Source: Castanea sativa (lineage: Eukaryota > Streptophyta > Magnoliopsida > Fagales > Fagaceae). From it: a stretch of DNA of 64,000 bases. The notes below the pieces were generated by a model, which was given only the letters and a program-made list of their open reading frames with translations, made no database searches and was not told the DNA's origin. The position numbers and the translations under genes are program-made. The stretch spans positions 69,290,757 to 69,354,756 of the forward strand of contig NC_134023.1 of assembly GCF_040712315.1 (NCBI RefSeq), in the 5' to 3' direction. This document shows, piece by piece, positions 17,641-28,329 of the stretch. Numbering within the stretch: the stretch's first letter is position 1; the number at the start of each line of letters is the position of its first letter.

Positions 17641-18351
17641 TTTTTAGCCCATTTTACCCATTTGTATATTTTCTCACTCTCTGGACTAATTGGTGATGGC
17701 CAATGTAAGGCTCAATTTCTATATATGTACTTCAATCATAACTTCCTTTATAACTTCTTATTTTGAAGGGATTTTGCATGTGATAAATCTAAAGATCTGA
17801 ACAAATTTTACAATTTTTTAAAAATAATTGTTGATGTTGTTTGTTGTGATTGATGTATCATAAAAATGATGTTTATGGTGAGTTAATATAAAAGTGATAT
17901 TGATCCAATAATAACTTACCACCTTAACAAGTTTTGGGAAGATGTGATAACTTTTATAACTATTCCCCTAAAAGAAAGTGTAGCTGTAGAATTTTTCAAT
18001 TTCAAATGTGCACTAGAATTAATTGGGAGACAATGATGCAACGGATTTCAAATTATCAATCATGGTTTTTAGTAAAGAATAAATAGAGTTCAACCAAATC
18101 CAACCCTATAAGGCTATAACTCAATGTGCAGGATGAACATCAATAAAACTTTAAAAATCATTGAGAAGATTTAAAAAATAAAAAAAAGGAGAATAAATAT
18201 AATATTTCTGCTTTATGGCCTGAAAAAGAAAAAGGGACAAAGCATCTGCAAGATTACTTAAAATAAAATTTGACTAATACTAACACTAATACTGCAAAAT
18301 AAAATTTGAGATCTGCTCCATTACAAGAAACCTTTGTTTTTTGTTATTGTA

Positions 18352-18988
18352 GGATCCGTTTGGGATCCGCTTATTTTGCTAAAATTAAAAACTTTTTGCT
18401 AAAAATACTGTAGATAAAGGTAAAAGTTAGTTGAAATAATACAGTTGGACCCATGAAAAATACCAAAAAGTGCAGTGGGACCCATGAATACTAGCAAAAA
18501 TAAGTTGACAAAAATAATCCAGGCCAAACGCACACTTAGGGTGTGTTTGAATATCGCTTATTTGCTAAAAACTGAAAACTTATTGTTGAAAACACTATAG
18601 CAAAATAATTTTGCTATAGTGTTTTCAACAATAAGTTTTAATTGTGTGAATAATGCCGCAGGAACCAAAAATGCATTGGTATGCACATTTTTGTGTTTTT
18701 GGCTGGGTCGTGAACAATGCCGCGGGACCCAGCCAAAAACGCAAACGCTGGAAACGCACACTGACCGCTATCCAAACTCATGCTTAGGGTTTGTTTGGGA
18801 TCAGCTTATTTTGCTGAAACTGAAAACTTTGTACTGAAAGTACTGTAGATAAAAGTAAAAGTTAGCTGAAATAATATAGTAGACCCATAAATAGTGACAA
18901 AAGTGCAGTGATATTCATGAATAATAGCAAAAATAAATTGAATAGTAAAATAAGCTAGCAAAATTAATTATGCCCAATGGACACTTAG
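18352..18988. mobile_element. Three MITE copies head to tail
   Basis: Three related elements abut: about 18352-18539, 18540-18785 and 18786-18988. Each opens with a variant of 'gtttgggatccgcttatttt' or 'gtttgaatatcgcttattt' and carries an 'actgtagataaa' or 'actatagcaaaa' motif. Each also has a 'ggacccatgaa'-like phrase, and they close on 'aaacgcacactt' or similar. The middle copy contains a perfect palindrome (18575-18639). Confidence 0.7.
18575..18639. repeat. Perfect 32-nt inverted repeat
   Basis: The 32 nt at 18575-18606 are exactly mirrored as reverse complement at 18608-18639 around a single A. The arms carry 'cttattgttgaaaacactat'. The palindrome lies inside the middle MITE. Confidence 0.9.
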
Positions 18989-19511
18989 TTAGCATGCATA
19001 TGGATAAGAGTGCAAGCATGTTCCATATACATTTTTTTTTAAAAAAAATTTCAAAATAATCACTATACTCACGTAATTTTACTCTAATTATTCTGAGTTT
19101 ATGCTTTTGATTTAAAGGGTTTCTAATTTTATCCCTTCTAGTTTCCTCAATCATCATTTGGGACTTCACCTTTAATTTGTGTTGGGTTTGTGACATTGAT
19201 GTTTCTCTTTTCTTAGTGGCTGAATTATAATTATATACTTTTTTAGCCAATCCTCAAGACCCATTGGTCATTTCAGTTTGCTTTGTATTTTTATTTTTTT
19301 TATACTGATATCTTATCTGAATTTTTTATTGAGTTTTTAAGTCTCCTCAATTTGGGTTTTCTTTGGGAAAATGTTTTTCAATTCTGTTGCATTTGTTTAA
19401 ATTTTTGGGTATTTATTTAATATTTCCAATTTTATTAGTCTTCTTTGTTTGTCATTTTGTGTTGTGTTTGGGTTTTAGATTAATGGTTCTTTTTGTTTGT
19501 TGTTTTTTCAG

Positions 19512-19867
19512 TCAATGTGTAATGCCTGTGGGATCAGGGACAGAAAGAGGAGGAATTCTATGTGGGTTTGAGTCATGTATCATGTAGGGAAAAAAAAAAA
19601 GATCAAATGCTCGTGCTACTGCCACTACCACCAAATCCAAATCCAATGCCACAACCACACCCACTGCTAAAGCTGTTGGCAATGGTGGCAGAAATCTGAG
19701 AGTCTTTAAAGACAAAATTAATGGCTTTGGAAAATGATTTCTTGCTGCAAATGTTACCATCAGTGATGAAGAAAAAACAGAGGTGCCAGAGGAGGAGGAA
19801 GTTGAAGGAGGAGGAACAAGCTGCTGTGTGTTTGATGGCACTGTCCTGTGGTTCTGTTTTTGCCTAA
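19512..19867 (+). pseudogene. GATA-type zinc-finger factor pseudogene (GATA15/16/17-like)
   Basis: After an AG acceptor at 19510-19511 the frame reads SMCNACGIRDRKRRN, the second half of a plant GATA finger, then hits a stop. Further on, a second frame gives an S/T/K-rich linker. A third frame, ending at TAA 19865-19867, gives QRRRKLKEEEQAAVCLMALS and CGSVFA, the conserved C-terminal tail of the small class B GATA factors. At least two frameshifts and two stops separate these parts. No exon for the first finger half was found upstream. The preserved splice acceptor argues for a decayed genomic copy rather than a processed one. Confidence 0.75.
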
Positions 19868-20580
19868 AGGTGGAAACGCACAACAAAAAGTTGATAAGAT
19901 AAAGAAGACCCTAACCACTTACCAGTAACCCCAACCAACAAGTATACCTTTTAATATTGTCATTTTAGCTTACTTTTTTTTTTCTTCTTTTTCTTCGATT
20001 AAATGAAATGAAAATGAAAGGAAATGGAAATACCCTTGTGTATGTTATTTGGGTTTTTCAAAGATAGAAAAGAAAGAAGGGAATGGTCAAGGAAATTGAG
20101 AAATAATTGATAGAATGACATTCCTGTTTTTGGTGGCATTTCTTAGTATATTGTACACATACTTGGAATTAATGATATAATCATCTTTTTTGGTTGTATG
20201 TGCCGTTTTTTCTGGTTCGTGATATGCTGTTTGTAGAAATTGTTGGATGACTTTATAATAGGAAGCTGTCTGCGAGAATTGCCATAGTACGATCCATCCT
20301 AAGCAATTGAGGTGTCCAAAAAAATGTGCTCAAAGAGCTGCCTAAAGGACGTTTGAATTGCTTCAAGAATTTTTAATTGTTAACATGCTGAATTGATTCT
20401 TTTGTCACTTTAATTTGGGTTCATTATTAATGTTATTTTTATAATGCACTATTAATTACACTGAAAAATGTTGAGTTCCTATATTTATTGAGCCCAAAAA
20501 TAGAATAACATGATTACCAAAAATGCTGTAGTAAGGTGGTTTTAAGTCAACGAAATAAGACTATTCCATCTATGTAAATA
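19868..20580. other. Downstream of the GATA pseudogene; no gene seen
   Basis: Probably former 3' UTR and flank of the GATA copy, then AT-rich sequence. No other coding signal was recognised. Confidence 0.4.
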
Positions 20581-20581
20581 T

Positions 20582-20761
20582 GAGAAATGATATGTCCACA
20601 ACATTTTTACAATAAATCTTAAGTGACAGATTGTTACTGGTTGTTATTATTGGGGCAAAAAAGTAATCTTAGTGTTAAGTTCAAATTTGAACCAATAATA
20701 ACTAACCACCTATGATTTGTTGTGAAAATGTTGTAAAAATGTTGTGGACGTAGCACCTCTC
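20582..20761. mobile_element. MULE-type MITE with 10-bp target duplication
   Basis: The termini are inverted repeats: 'gagaaatgatatgtcc' on the left and, read inward, 'gagaggtgctacgtcc' on the right, both continuing into 'acaacatttttacaa'. The flanks atgtaaatat (20572-20581 and 20762-20771) form a direct repeat. A G-first terminal repeat with a 9-10 bp duplication fits Mutator-like MITEs. Length is 180 bp. Confidence 0.75.
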
Positions 20762-21089
20762 ATGTAAATATATGAGTGAGCTTCCTAATCAACACAAGAA
20801 ATAAAAAATTAAAAAATTAAAAAATTACCAGGTGATACACATTTGCATAAATAACATCATTTTATTAGTTTAGAGGTCAGGAAGGACTACATTAGCAGTT
20901 ATTTTAGTGGACCTAATAATTTCTCCAATGCTACAGGGCATGAGGTCCAACGGGCAATTATATGGGTCAATCTTAGCGTTATAGTCCTCTATCTTATGAA
21001 CTAAGATGAAGGTGAAGACCTGGATCTCTCTCAATTTCAAATGAATCAAATCTAGCTGTTTATCTTGGTTCTCAAGAGCCACTTTTGAA

Positions 21090-21620
21090 ATTGCAAATGA
21101 TTTTATTTGTCAGGTGATAGCACAAGATTTGAAGTTAGTTTTGTTTGATAAAAAAAAAAAATTAGGAACTCAAACCTCTTGAATCAAATAAATTTGGAAC
21201 CAATCTATTTTTGGGAACTTTATTTATTAACCTCTAGACTCTAGACAATTTATGGAGATGCAGCATAACGGCAAATTCCTTTTTTCTATTTTTTAGTAAT
21301 GTATGCTCATCCCTAAAGGAGTCACTTTGTCTCCTGAGGTTTATAAGGTGTAGCCCATTCCTAGCCAAAGATCCAGAGCCCAAGCGTCTAGATATTGAAC
21401 TTTCAGGCCTAGTTCAAGCTTGGCTAGTAGGGGTACTCAACAACACATTGAGCATATCACTATCTGAATGATGGTAGGAGTTTGGGCATGTGGACATTTG
21501 TGTTAAGATATTACAAATTAAGGGTGGTCACTCTAATACTTGGGCTAGCTCACCAAGTTTTCAGTCCACTTTACCCCTTCCATATCTCTTCCTCTCTAGG
21601 CTAAACAATCAGAAATATAG
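21090..21620. repeat. Composite repeat module, copy 3
   Basis: Carries 'ggtgatagcacaag', 'aggaactcaaacctcttgaa', 'ctcatccctaaaggagtcac', then 'tgtagcccattcctagcc' and 'tgatacttgggct'-like text. It is co-linear with 16430-17640 but shorter. The minus-strand 70-codon ORF at 20870-21082 next to it matches nothing I know. Confidence 0.65.
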
Positions 21621-23112
21621 CACATATAAGACTCAATAGCTATGCAAGCCCATCAATCATGACTTCATTTATTTTTTCTTTTAAACCAACTTCAAAATTC
21701 CATACATTATTGAGATATATGTCAATGGTTCTATAAAGCAGCATTGGTGTTAATCAACCTTCCATCCATAAGAAGATTTGACTACTAATTCAAAAGTTTT
21801 GGGTCTACTTGGAAGATTGTCTAGTTAAATAATGGGGATAATCACTAGTGTCTCTTTCACTAGCTTGGGGTAACGACGTAGCTAGTGAGATTCTATTGAA
21901 TATCTTAATTATTAGTTGATAAGAATTCATAGCCAACCCAAATTTAATTGGGATTAAGGCTTAGTTAGTTGATTTAAATATTAAGTAAAAGCAATTAAGA
22001 TGTAATAGTTAAGGTTTTAAAAATTTTAGTTTGGGAGACAAACAATATAACATGGTTTTCAATGCAACAACAAAGGAGAAGAAGGTACAAAGATGAAAAT
22101 TGTTACCTTGTCCAACGAAATGGAAAGAGAGAGCAATCAGTAATGAAGATAACAATTATTTATATTAAGATAGCCTACACAAAAGCTTTTGAGGAGATTC
22201 CTCAAATTTTTTATTTCCGCAGTCATCAAACAAATTTTCCGCTGAAGTTTCATTGTCCATGTTGTCTTGTTGTTCTAATATATCTTTTAGATTATCATGT
22301 CACCTATCAAGCAATCAACTAAGCAACCATTGTCATCCATTTTCTCCAATGTCGGACCTACTTCATTTACTAGTCAGCTAGTCCTACTCCACTTCATAAG
22401 GTAGAGGATAGTTACCAGTAGTTTCAAGTCTCCTAACGCTTTGCGCATTCTATCTGCAAGGATATTATAGATTAAAATATTGAGATCCAACTTAATATTT
22501 TCCAATTTTTGAAATGAGTAGCCTCACCATGTACATTGGAACACAAGCATGCAATATTTGGAATAAATATACCACACAAGTACACCTCACTTAGAGACTA
22601 ATTTTCTCATTGATTATTTGTCTTACAATATCCATTGATGAACACATCATGAAACTTGAAAAATAAGAGATGAACACTTTTATAAATCAAACTTAAAATA
22701 TTTTTATTACAATTTTACAAACAATTATCATCAACTAGCATCATAATTTCTTCTATGCAGATTCATCCATTTTCGATCTTTTTTTTGTCAGCTTGCTTCC
22801 AAATTTCTTTTCAAGAAAAGACATAATCCAATAGTAGTTTTTCTTGGCTTTCAAATCATTTTCTTGGATTTCAAATCCAAGTCTTTTTTAACTTTTTGAA
22901 TCTATCCTTATATAAACTGTCAATGATAATGTTGAATACCAAAATCCTTCTCAGCACTGCGAGTACATTTGTCTGACTGCGGAGCCATCCTAGTCTCCAT
23001 GGAACTAATCTGTTGACGCATCTCATCCTAAAAAGTACTCATACGTATAGGCCAACATAATTTTTACTAGGAGAGAAAGCAACAACCGGTCTATTTCAGA
23101 TGGCAGAAATAA
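21621..23112. other. Intergenic, no gene recognised
   Basis: AT-rich sequence with several short ORFs that carry no motif (for example 22062-22322 plus). No transposon ends were seen. Confidence 0.4.
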
Positions 23113-23129
23113 TTAGTCAACACATTTGA

Positions 23130-23547
23130 ACGAGACAAATTGAGAACAATATTTTAGATTCAAATCCTTATACAAAGTAATCACGGTCGAATAATACTTT
23201 ATTGCTGCAATTGCCAAATATAAACTAACGAAATCTATAATTGCAGACAAAAGGTTCATATGAAGCAGTTTATCAAACGGATCTAAACCATGATCAAAGT
23301 CTCTGCATCGAAGTCTCAAATAATTCATGAACTGATCTGGGTTTTCGAAATTATAACCACTAGCAATAGCAAAAGTTGCACAAGTAGTACTAACAGAACA
23401 AGTACGAACATGAAGTGAAACCCTTACATAAAAGGGAAGAGAACAAGTTGGAACATACACAGATCTGGTGGGTAAAGATGCACGCGCATTTCTCCACATC
23501 ATAGGCTGCCGCCGCTTCCTCTCTCTCAACAAAATTAAAAAAAACAC
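23130..23547 (-). pseudogene. Pentatricopeptide-repeat (PPR) protein N-terminal fragment
   Basis: A minus-strand frame of up to 144 aa contains DPFDKLLHMNLLSAIIDFVS followed by LAIAAIKYYSTVITLYKDLN. This is the start of the repeat region in Rf-like plant PPR proteins (family form: DAL..FN.ML.M.P.PSIVDF..LL.AI.K.K.YSTVISL). Organelle RNA binding would be the family role. Only the leader and about one repeat remain of the usual 10-15, so it is a truncated relic. A MITE-rich segment lies upstream. Confidence 0.65.
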
Positions 23548-23684
23548 TTTAACCTAAAATGCTGCTTATATAATGGAATACGGTCTCATTTTCTTTCATG
23601 GGCTCAAAAACAGGCCCAAGCTATTAAGCAAACTTGGAAACGTGAGTCAATGTGTGTCCCTACCGCACGGGGGACCCACACATT

Positions 23685-23890
23685 GTGTGCACCCTTGCCT
23701 TCTTCACCGCAAATGTGGCAAGTGAACGTGAGTGACAGACAAAATAATTTAGAGAAAAAGAAAAACGTGATTCAATACAACAGGGCTAGCAAGCTGAAAC
23801 AAAGAATTTATATAGGCGTGATAAACTGATAATTGCTGCCTTTTCAGTTTTGTAGCATTTTTTTAAGAAAAGATTGAAGGCTTCTTGTGG
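23685..23890 (-). pseudogene. DC1 gene relic with large internal deletion
   Basis: 23690-23735 matches DC1 coding sequence at 13215-13260 ('cacccttgccttctt.', 'cgcaaatgtggcaagtgaa'). It then jumps to sequence matching the DC1 upstream region at 13690-13920 ('aattgctgccttttcagttt', 'gaaaagattgaaggcttctt'). About 430 bp of coding sequence is absent, so this is a decayed paralogue of the DC1 gene. Confidence 0.7.
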
Positions 23891-23899
23891 GGTAAGGTT

Positions 23900-25390
23900 C
23901 TTATAATGACAACTACTTTAGTGGGTGAGGCATTTATGAACACGATACTTTATAGTTAGATCAGAATCTTTCTATGTCCTTGATCACTAAAAGTCATATG
24001 ATCTATTGGTTAATACTAATAGGGCAATAGATGATCGTTCTTAACTAGTGAACACTAGTCGGCTACGTTTTTTGTTTTTTAGTTTTTTTAGTTTTTAATC
24101 TATTTATGCTATTGGATAATTAAAAATTATTTTGTTTAAAGTTTTTTAAAGGGCAGGTTGTTTGTTTTTGGTGAAAATTGATTAATTGGGCTGTTTGTTT
24201 TTATAATAAAAATTTTGCTATTGGTAATTTTGTTGTTTGGCTAATTTTTTGGGCTTATGTGTGTGTATATATATATTGTTCTATATTTTAAATGTATAAA
24301 TTTTTTATGGAAATTAAAATAAGGAAAATGCTGGAGTTACATTTTTTTTTTTTTACAAATTGTTGATATGGTGAGTAGTTATTAGTAAGTAAAATATGAT
24401 GTAAGTTGTAAACCTAAATGCGAACTAGTAAGAATGTGTACCTTAGCAGTTTCTAAAAATCTTATATGTAAGTTTGTGGCTTTGACATTACTCTTAAAAG
24501 ATTCAATAGTATTGTTAGTGTCGGCTGTTTTTTGGATTGAGATCAAGTGCAATATTCAGGGTTTGCATTTAATGCAATTCCTTCCTTCCCTCTCAATTTT
24601 TTTTTTTTACAATTTTCACTTTTTTCTTTTCTTAACTTTTTTTAAAATTAATTGTTGAAATTGAAAATTGTTTTTCTTTTCAACCTTTAATCTCGACCAT
24701 TGAGATAAATTGCATCAGCTACAATACTTCTCGATCTAAATTCCTATTTTTTAGGGCAACCACACGTTGTTGTGTACTAAACACCAATCCACGTCTGCAA
24801 GTTATCTGTGGGAACATTGCTTCCCTTTACGTCCATAAAACATATATATTTAATACTCACAACTTTGATTTGATTATCAAAAATAGCATTCATGAATATA
24901 TGACAACTTAGATTATCAGAAACTTTGTGTGTCCTTGATCACTAAGGAGATAGGAACCTAAGTCTGATGGATGAATCATGACCGTGTGATTCAAATCCCT
25001 TATGATCCATGGGTTATTTATTATTATTATTATTATTTATACAAGAGAGAAATTTCATTATAGCATAATCTAAGTGTATATGTGTGTAAAGCTTACTCCA
25101 AGAAACTTGACTATCAAATTAAGGGTGTGTGATAATCATGGGTTATTAATACTTAATGGGGCATTTATTAATACTTTATAAGGCATAGAGATGATCACTC
25201 TTCGCTAGTGAACACTAGTTGGGATGGCCATGAGGTTGTCTTAACACACTTTAAAATTTGTTCATTTAGCCAAAAAAATAAAAATGCAACATTACCTGCA
25301 ATTAATACATCAATTCATTTCCTATTTCCATGAACTTCATTAGTTAGTTTTTCGTAGGTGTATTTTGTTTACAGTTAATTCTAAGCTTAT
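23900..25390. repeat. Segmental duplication, copy 1 (partner 61840-62960)
   Basis: Co-linear phrases shared with the partner include 'gcatttatgaacac', 'tagttagatcagaatctttc', 'tgtccttgatcactaa', 'gtgaacactagt', 'aaaataaggaaaatgct', 'gtaagtttgtggct' and 'catttcctatttccat'. The block is non-coding. Part of it (about 24890-25230) looks like a second, internal copy of the 23940-24060 section. Confidence 0.7.
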
Positions 25391-25895
25391 ATTTTAAGTT
25401 TGGAAAAAAAAAAAAAGTTTAAGGAAAATATCACACTCTAAATTTTAACCACTTTATTGTAAATGTAGGTTACAATAATATTGTTTTTGTATTAACGTGT
25501 GCATGAATTTCCACTTTCATTATAATTTTTTTTTTTTAAAATTCATTCTTCAACTATTGAAAATGTTACACTTTCTGTTGTTCAACTTATTTTTTTTTTC
25601 ATCTTTAAATTATTGAAAAAGTTATTAGTTTGTCCTTACTTTAGCCCCTAAATTATCAAAAAATATTTTAAAGAAAAAATTGTAACATTTTCAAGATTTT
25701 TTTTTATTAGGGATGAAAAATGAATTTCATACAAACTTCATGAAAAATAAAAACACTATTTTAGCCTGGCTAAACGAATCTACTATAATTAGATTATATT
25801 CTATTGAGAATTCAAAAGCCAACCACAAAATTTGAAGACTAAACACTTTGTAGTTAAAGTAATAGTAAGTTTCAATTATATGGAGATCTTAAACT
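25391..25895. other. Intergenic, no gene recognised
   Basis: AT-rich with many poly-A/T runs. No gene was recognised before the UGT fragment. Confidence 0.4.
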
Positions 25896-26268
25896 CTGAG
25901 TCCTCGAGCTCCGCAACTGCCATGCTTCCAATCACAACTTGCATGTTACCACCTTCGTCGTCATGGAATCTCATTCCTGTCAATGTGAGATTCCTGTCAA
26001 TGTTGCCATCGGCCAATCCTAACTTGTCCAATCAGCCAAGGCTTGGAATTGCAAAAACGAAGACATCATTGAACTACCACCAGTAATAACCAGTAACAAT
26101 ATACCATTACAAGACTCAATCTTGTAATGCATGAAGTCATCCCAACCCTGCGATCTTCCATCTCTGCCCTGAAGCAGCCTAACCCGATGGCTCTCATTGT
26201 AGATATGTTTGGAACACCAGCACTTGAGGTGGCGGACCAATTTCACGTGCTGAAGCACGTGTTTGTTA
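25896..26268 (+). pseudogene. UGT72-like N-terminal pseudogene fragment 1
   Basis: On the plus strand this is homologous to residues about 24-141 of the UGT at 58910-60331, which lies on the other strand. Shared features are 'tcctcgagctc', 'cttgtccaatcagccaagg', 'ttgaactaccaccagtaa', 'gcatgaagtcatcccaaccc' and 'gatatgtttggaacaccagc'. There are small duplications and frameshifts, and no start codon. Homology stops at 'acgtgtttgtt', right before a compound microsatellite. Confidence 0.8.
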
Positions 26269-26273
26269 CTCAT

Positions 26274-26286
26274 TGTGTGTGTGTGT

Positions 26287-26365
<79 letters not shown>

Positions 26366-26382
26366 CGCGCGCGCGCGCGCGC
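26274..26382. repeat. Compound (TG)(TA)(TG)(CG) microsatellite
   Basis: A continuous alternating purine-pyrimidine tract of about 108 bp: a short TG run, TA (26289-26328), TG (26329-26356), then CG (26357-26382). The CG block is striking in an AT-rich genome, and the tract has high Z-DNA potential. Confidence 0.95.
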
Positions 26383-27097
26383 TTTGAGAATGAATTGTCT
26401 AAGTTTGTAGATGAAGTTATGAACTATGTAATTATTAATTTTCATTTATTTGTAATCTAAATAATTCATTTCATGTTAGAGAATTATGTATTAAATACAA
26501 GGTTAGTGAATATGATCATTTCTATAAGTTCATGAATGAAAAACTTGTCTGAAAAGTAAATTGATCAAGATTTAATATAGTATTTAGCTTGGTGCTACGT
26601 TTAATTCAAGAGAAAATTAAACAAACCAGTAGAAGTATAAAAATAAAATTGCAGAATAAAATTTTTGTGAGAATTTAAGATTTAGGATGGAGTTCGGAGA
26701 AGTACAACACATACGTTTTCTTTTTCTTTGGAAACTGTACGAACTATAGTTTTTGTGTAGAAACTCTTAAATTTGTGTTTTACTTTTTGGAATTCAATAA
26801 AATTTGAGCCAATTATAGAATGTTCTCTCATATATTTATGCATGTCGATTAATTCATGCATGTCATTTTTAATTACTTAATTATTTAAACTTTTTAGGTT
26901 ATAAAAATGATGCAACATCATTTTATTGGACAAATTAAACATGCATGATAAGTTTATATGGCACTTAACGGAAAATATGGCGGAATGACTGTTGATACAA
27001 ACTTAATAAAACTTTAGATGCTAAAATTCAAATTATAAAATTTCATAGTGTATATATAACCTAAACATCTCCAAATTTTAGGAGTATAGTTTGCAAT
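26383..27097. other. Intergenic, no gene recognised
   Basis: AT-rich sequence between the microsatellite and the Harbinger-type MITE. No gene or repeat ends were recognised. Confidence 0.4.
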
Positions 27098-27100
27098 TTA

Positions 27101-27817
27101 GGCTGTGTTTGTTTCGGTGTAAATTAATTTCCGGGTGTAAAATAATTTCAGGTGAAAATATTTTCAGGAAAGGAAAATATTTTCGAGTGTTTGGTTGCAT
27201 TTTATAAATTATATTAGAAAATAATTTCAAGTGTTTGGTAACATTCTGAAAATACAAATTTTTTACTAAGTTTTTACATTTTCTCAATCATTTTCCCAGC
27301 TTCCAAACAAAGCAATACATCAACTGTTAAACAAACAAAAATCAAAAACACCATTCCCACATAAATCATTTGGTCAAGACTAAGAGAGGGAGGAGGAAGA
27401 GATCTCACATCGCAAATCCAGTCTGATCTCACGGCGGTCGGTGCGATTTCACGGCGCGGTCTCGAGGGCGCGATCTCGTTTGCGCGAGCTCGCCGGCGCG
27501 GTCTCGCGGGAGAGCAGTCGACGGCGCGATCTCGTTCGCACGAGCTTGCCAGCGCGATCTCGCGGGCGCCAGCTCGCGGGCGCGATCTCACTGGTGTGAT
27601 TGCCGTTGCTCTCTTTCTCTCTCCTTTTCTATTTTCAGTCTGAAAAATTGTATTTGAAGGTAAAATAGAAACGAAAATTGATTTACAGCTGGGAAGGGTT
27701 ATTTTCCGGTCAACGTGGAAATGATTTTCAGTTTGACCAAATTTTCCGTTGAACCAAACATACGCAAATGCGGAAAATATTTTCTGGAATTGATTTACCG
27801 TCCAACCAAACGCAGCC
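27101..27817. mobile_element. PIF/Harbinger-type MITE with GC-rich core
   Basis: The terminal inverted repeats are 'ggctgtgtttg' and 'caaacgcagcc', flanked by TTA on both sides (27098-27100, 27818-27820), the Harbinger target. The subterminal parts are mirrored as well ('ggaaaatattttc' motifs). The middle, 27410-27600, is a GC-rich array of 'ggcgcgatctcg' variants. Length is 717 bp. The minus ORF over the GC core is an artefact of its composition. Confidence 0.85.
27413..27597. repeat. GC-rich minisatellite (GGCGCGATCTCG variants)
   Basis: About ten imperfect 12-20 bp units built on gcgatctcg/gcgcgagctcg, rich in CpG. It sits inside the Harbinger-type MITE. Confidence 0.8.
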
Positions 27818-28225
27818 TTAGCCTAAAATTTAACCACACCCTAGTATTTCCCCACAAAAATATTTATTTAGAGGAATACGAAGAACATGACCAAAGGTTT
27901 TATCCAAAGTTTCAATGAATGAAATATGAAAAACATTTTTCGTATACCAGCTCTGTGCATTGCCTCTAGATTTACAATGCCACAAAAACCTGAGCTTTCT
28001 TGTCCAAAGTTGGAATAAGAACATGTTTAATTCATGCATATATTCATTGGGCTTGGGGGCCCAATGTTATTTGTTGTTGTCAATTAAATCCATTGGGTAT
28101 GGAGACTCAAAATGTTGTAACGTTGTCCCTTAAGCACGATTGGGCTAGGGCCCAATGTAGTGTGGCCCAAAAAAGTGTGATACTTGCACTTCTAAACTCT
28201 TTTTGCTGAAAGGGAGATAATCTAT

Positions 28226-28290
28226 GAATATGGGCCTAAAAACTCGGCCCAATGGTTCAAGAAGTTTCTCAGTTGATAAATCAAATTTCA
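28226..28290 (+). pseudogene. BGLU 3'-end relic
   Basis: 'cctaaaaactc' and 'tggttcaagaagtttctcag', then TGA (28274-28276) and 'aaatcaaatttcat', match the last 15 codons and 3' flank of BGLU-A exon 12 (11960-12035). Nothing upstream in the window extends the homology. Confidence 0.65.
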
Positions 28291-28329
28291 TATACTTCCT
28301 AAAGCAATCTTATTTCATGTATGGGAGTC

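Noticed and set aside
19512..19886. Minus-strand 124-codon ORF over the GATA pseudogene
   Set aside because: It is the antisense shadow of the Lys/Glu/Thr-rich GATA linker.
26127..26387. ORFs reading into YIYIY, CVCVC and ARARA runs
   Set aside because: They are translations of the TA/TG/CG microsatellite after a UGT pseudogene.
27274..27591. Arg/Ala-rich ORF (105 codons, minus)
   Set aside because: It is produced by the GC-rich minisatellite inside a MITE; the arginine-rich repeats follow the 12-bp period.
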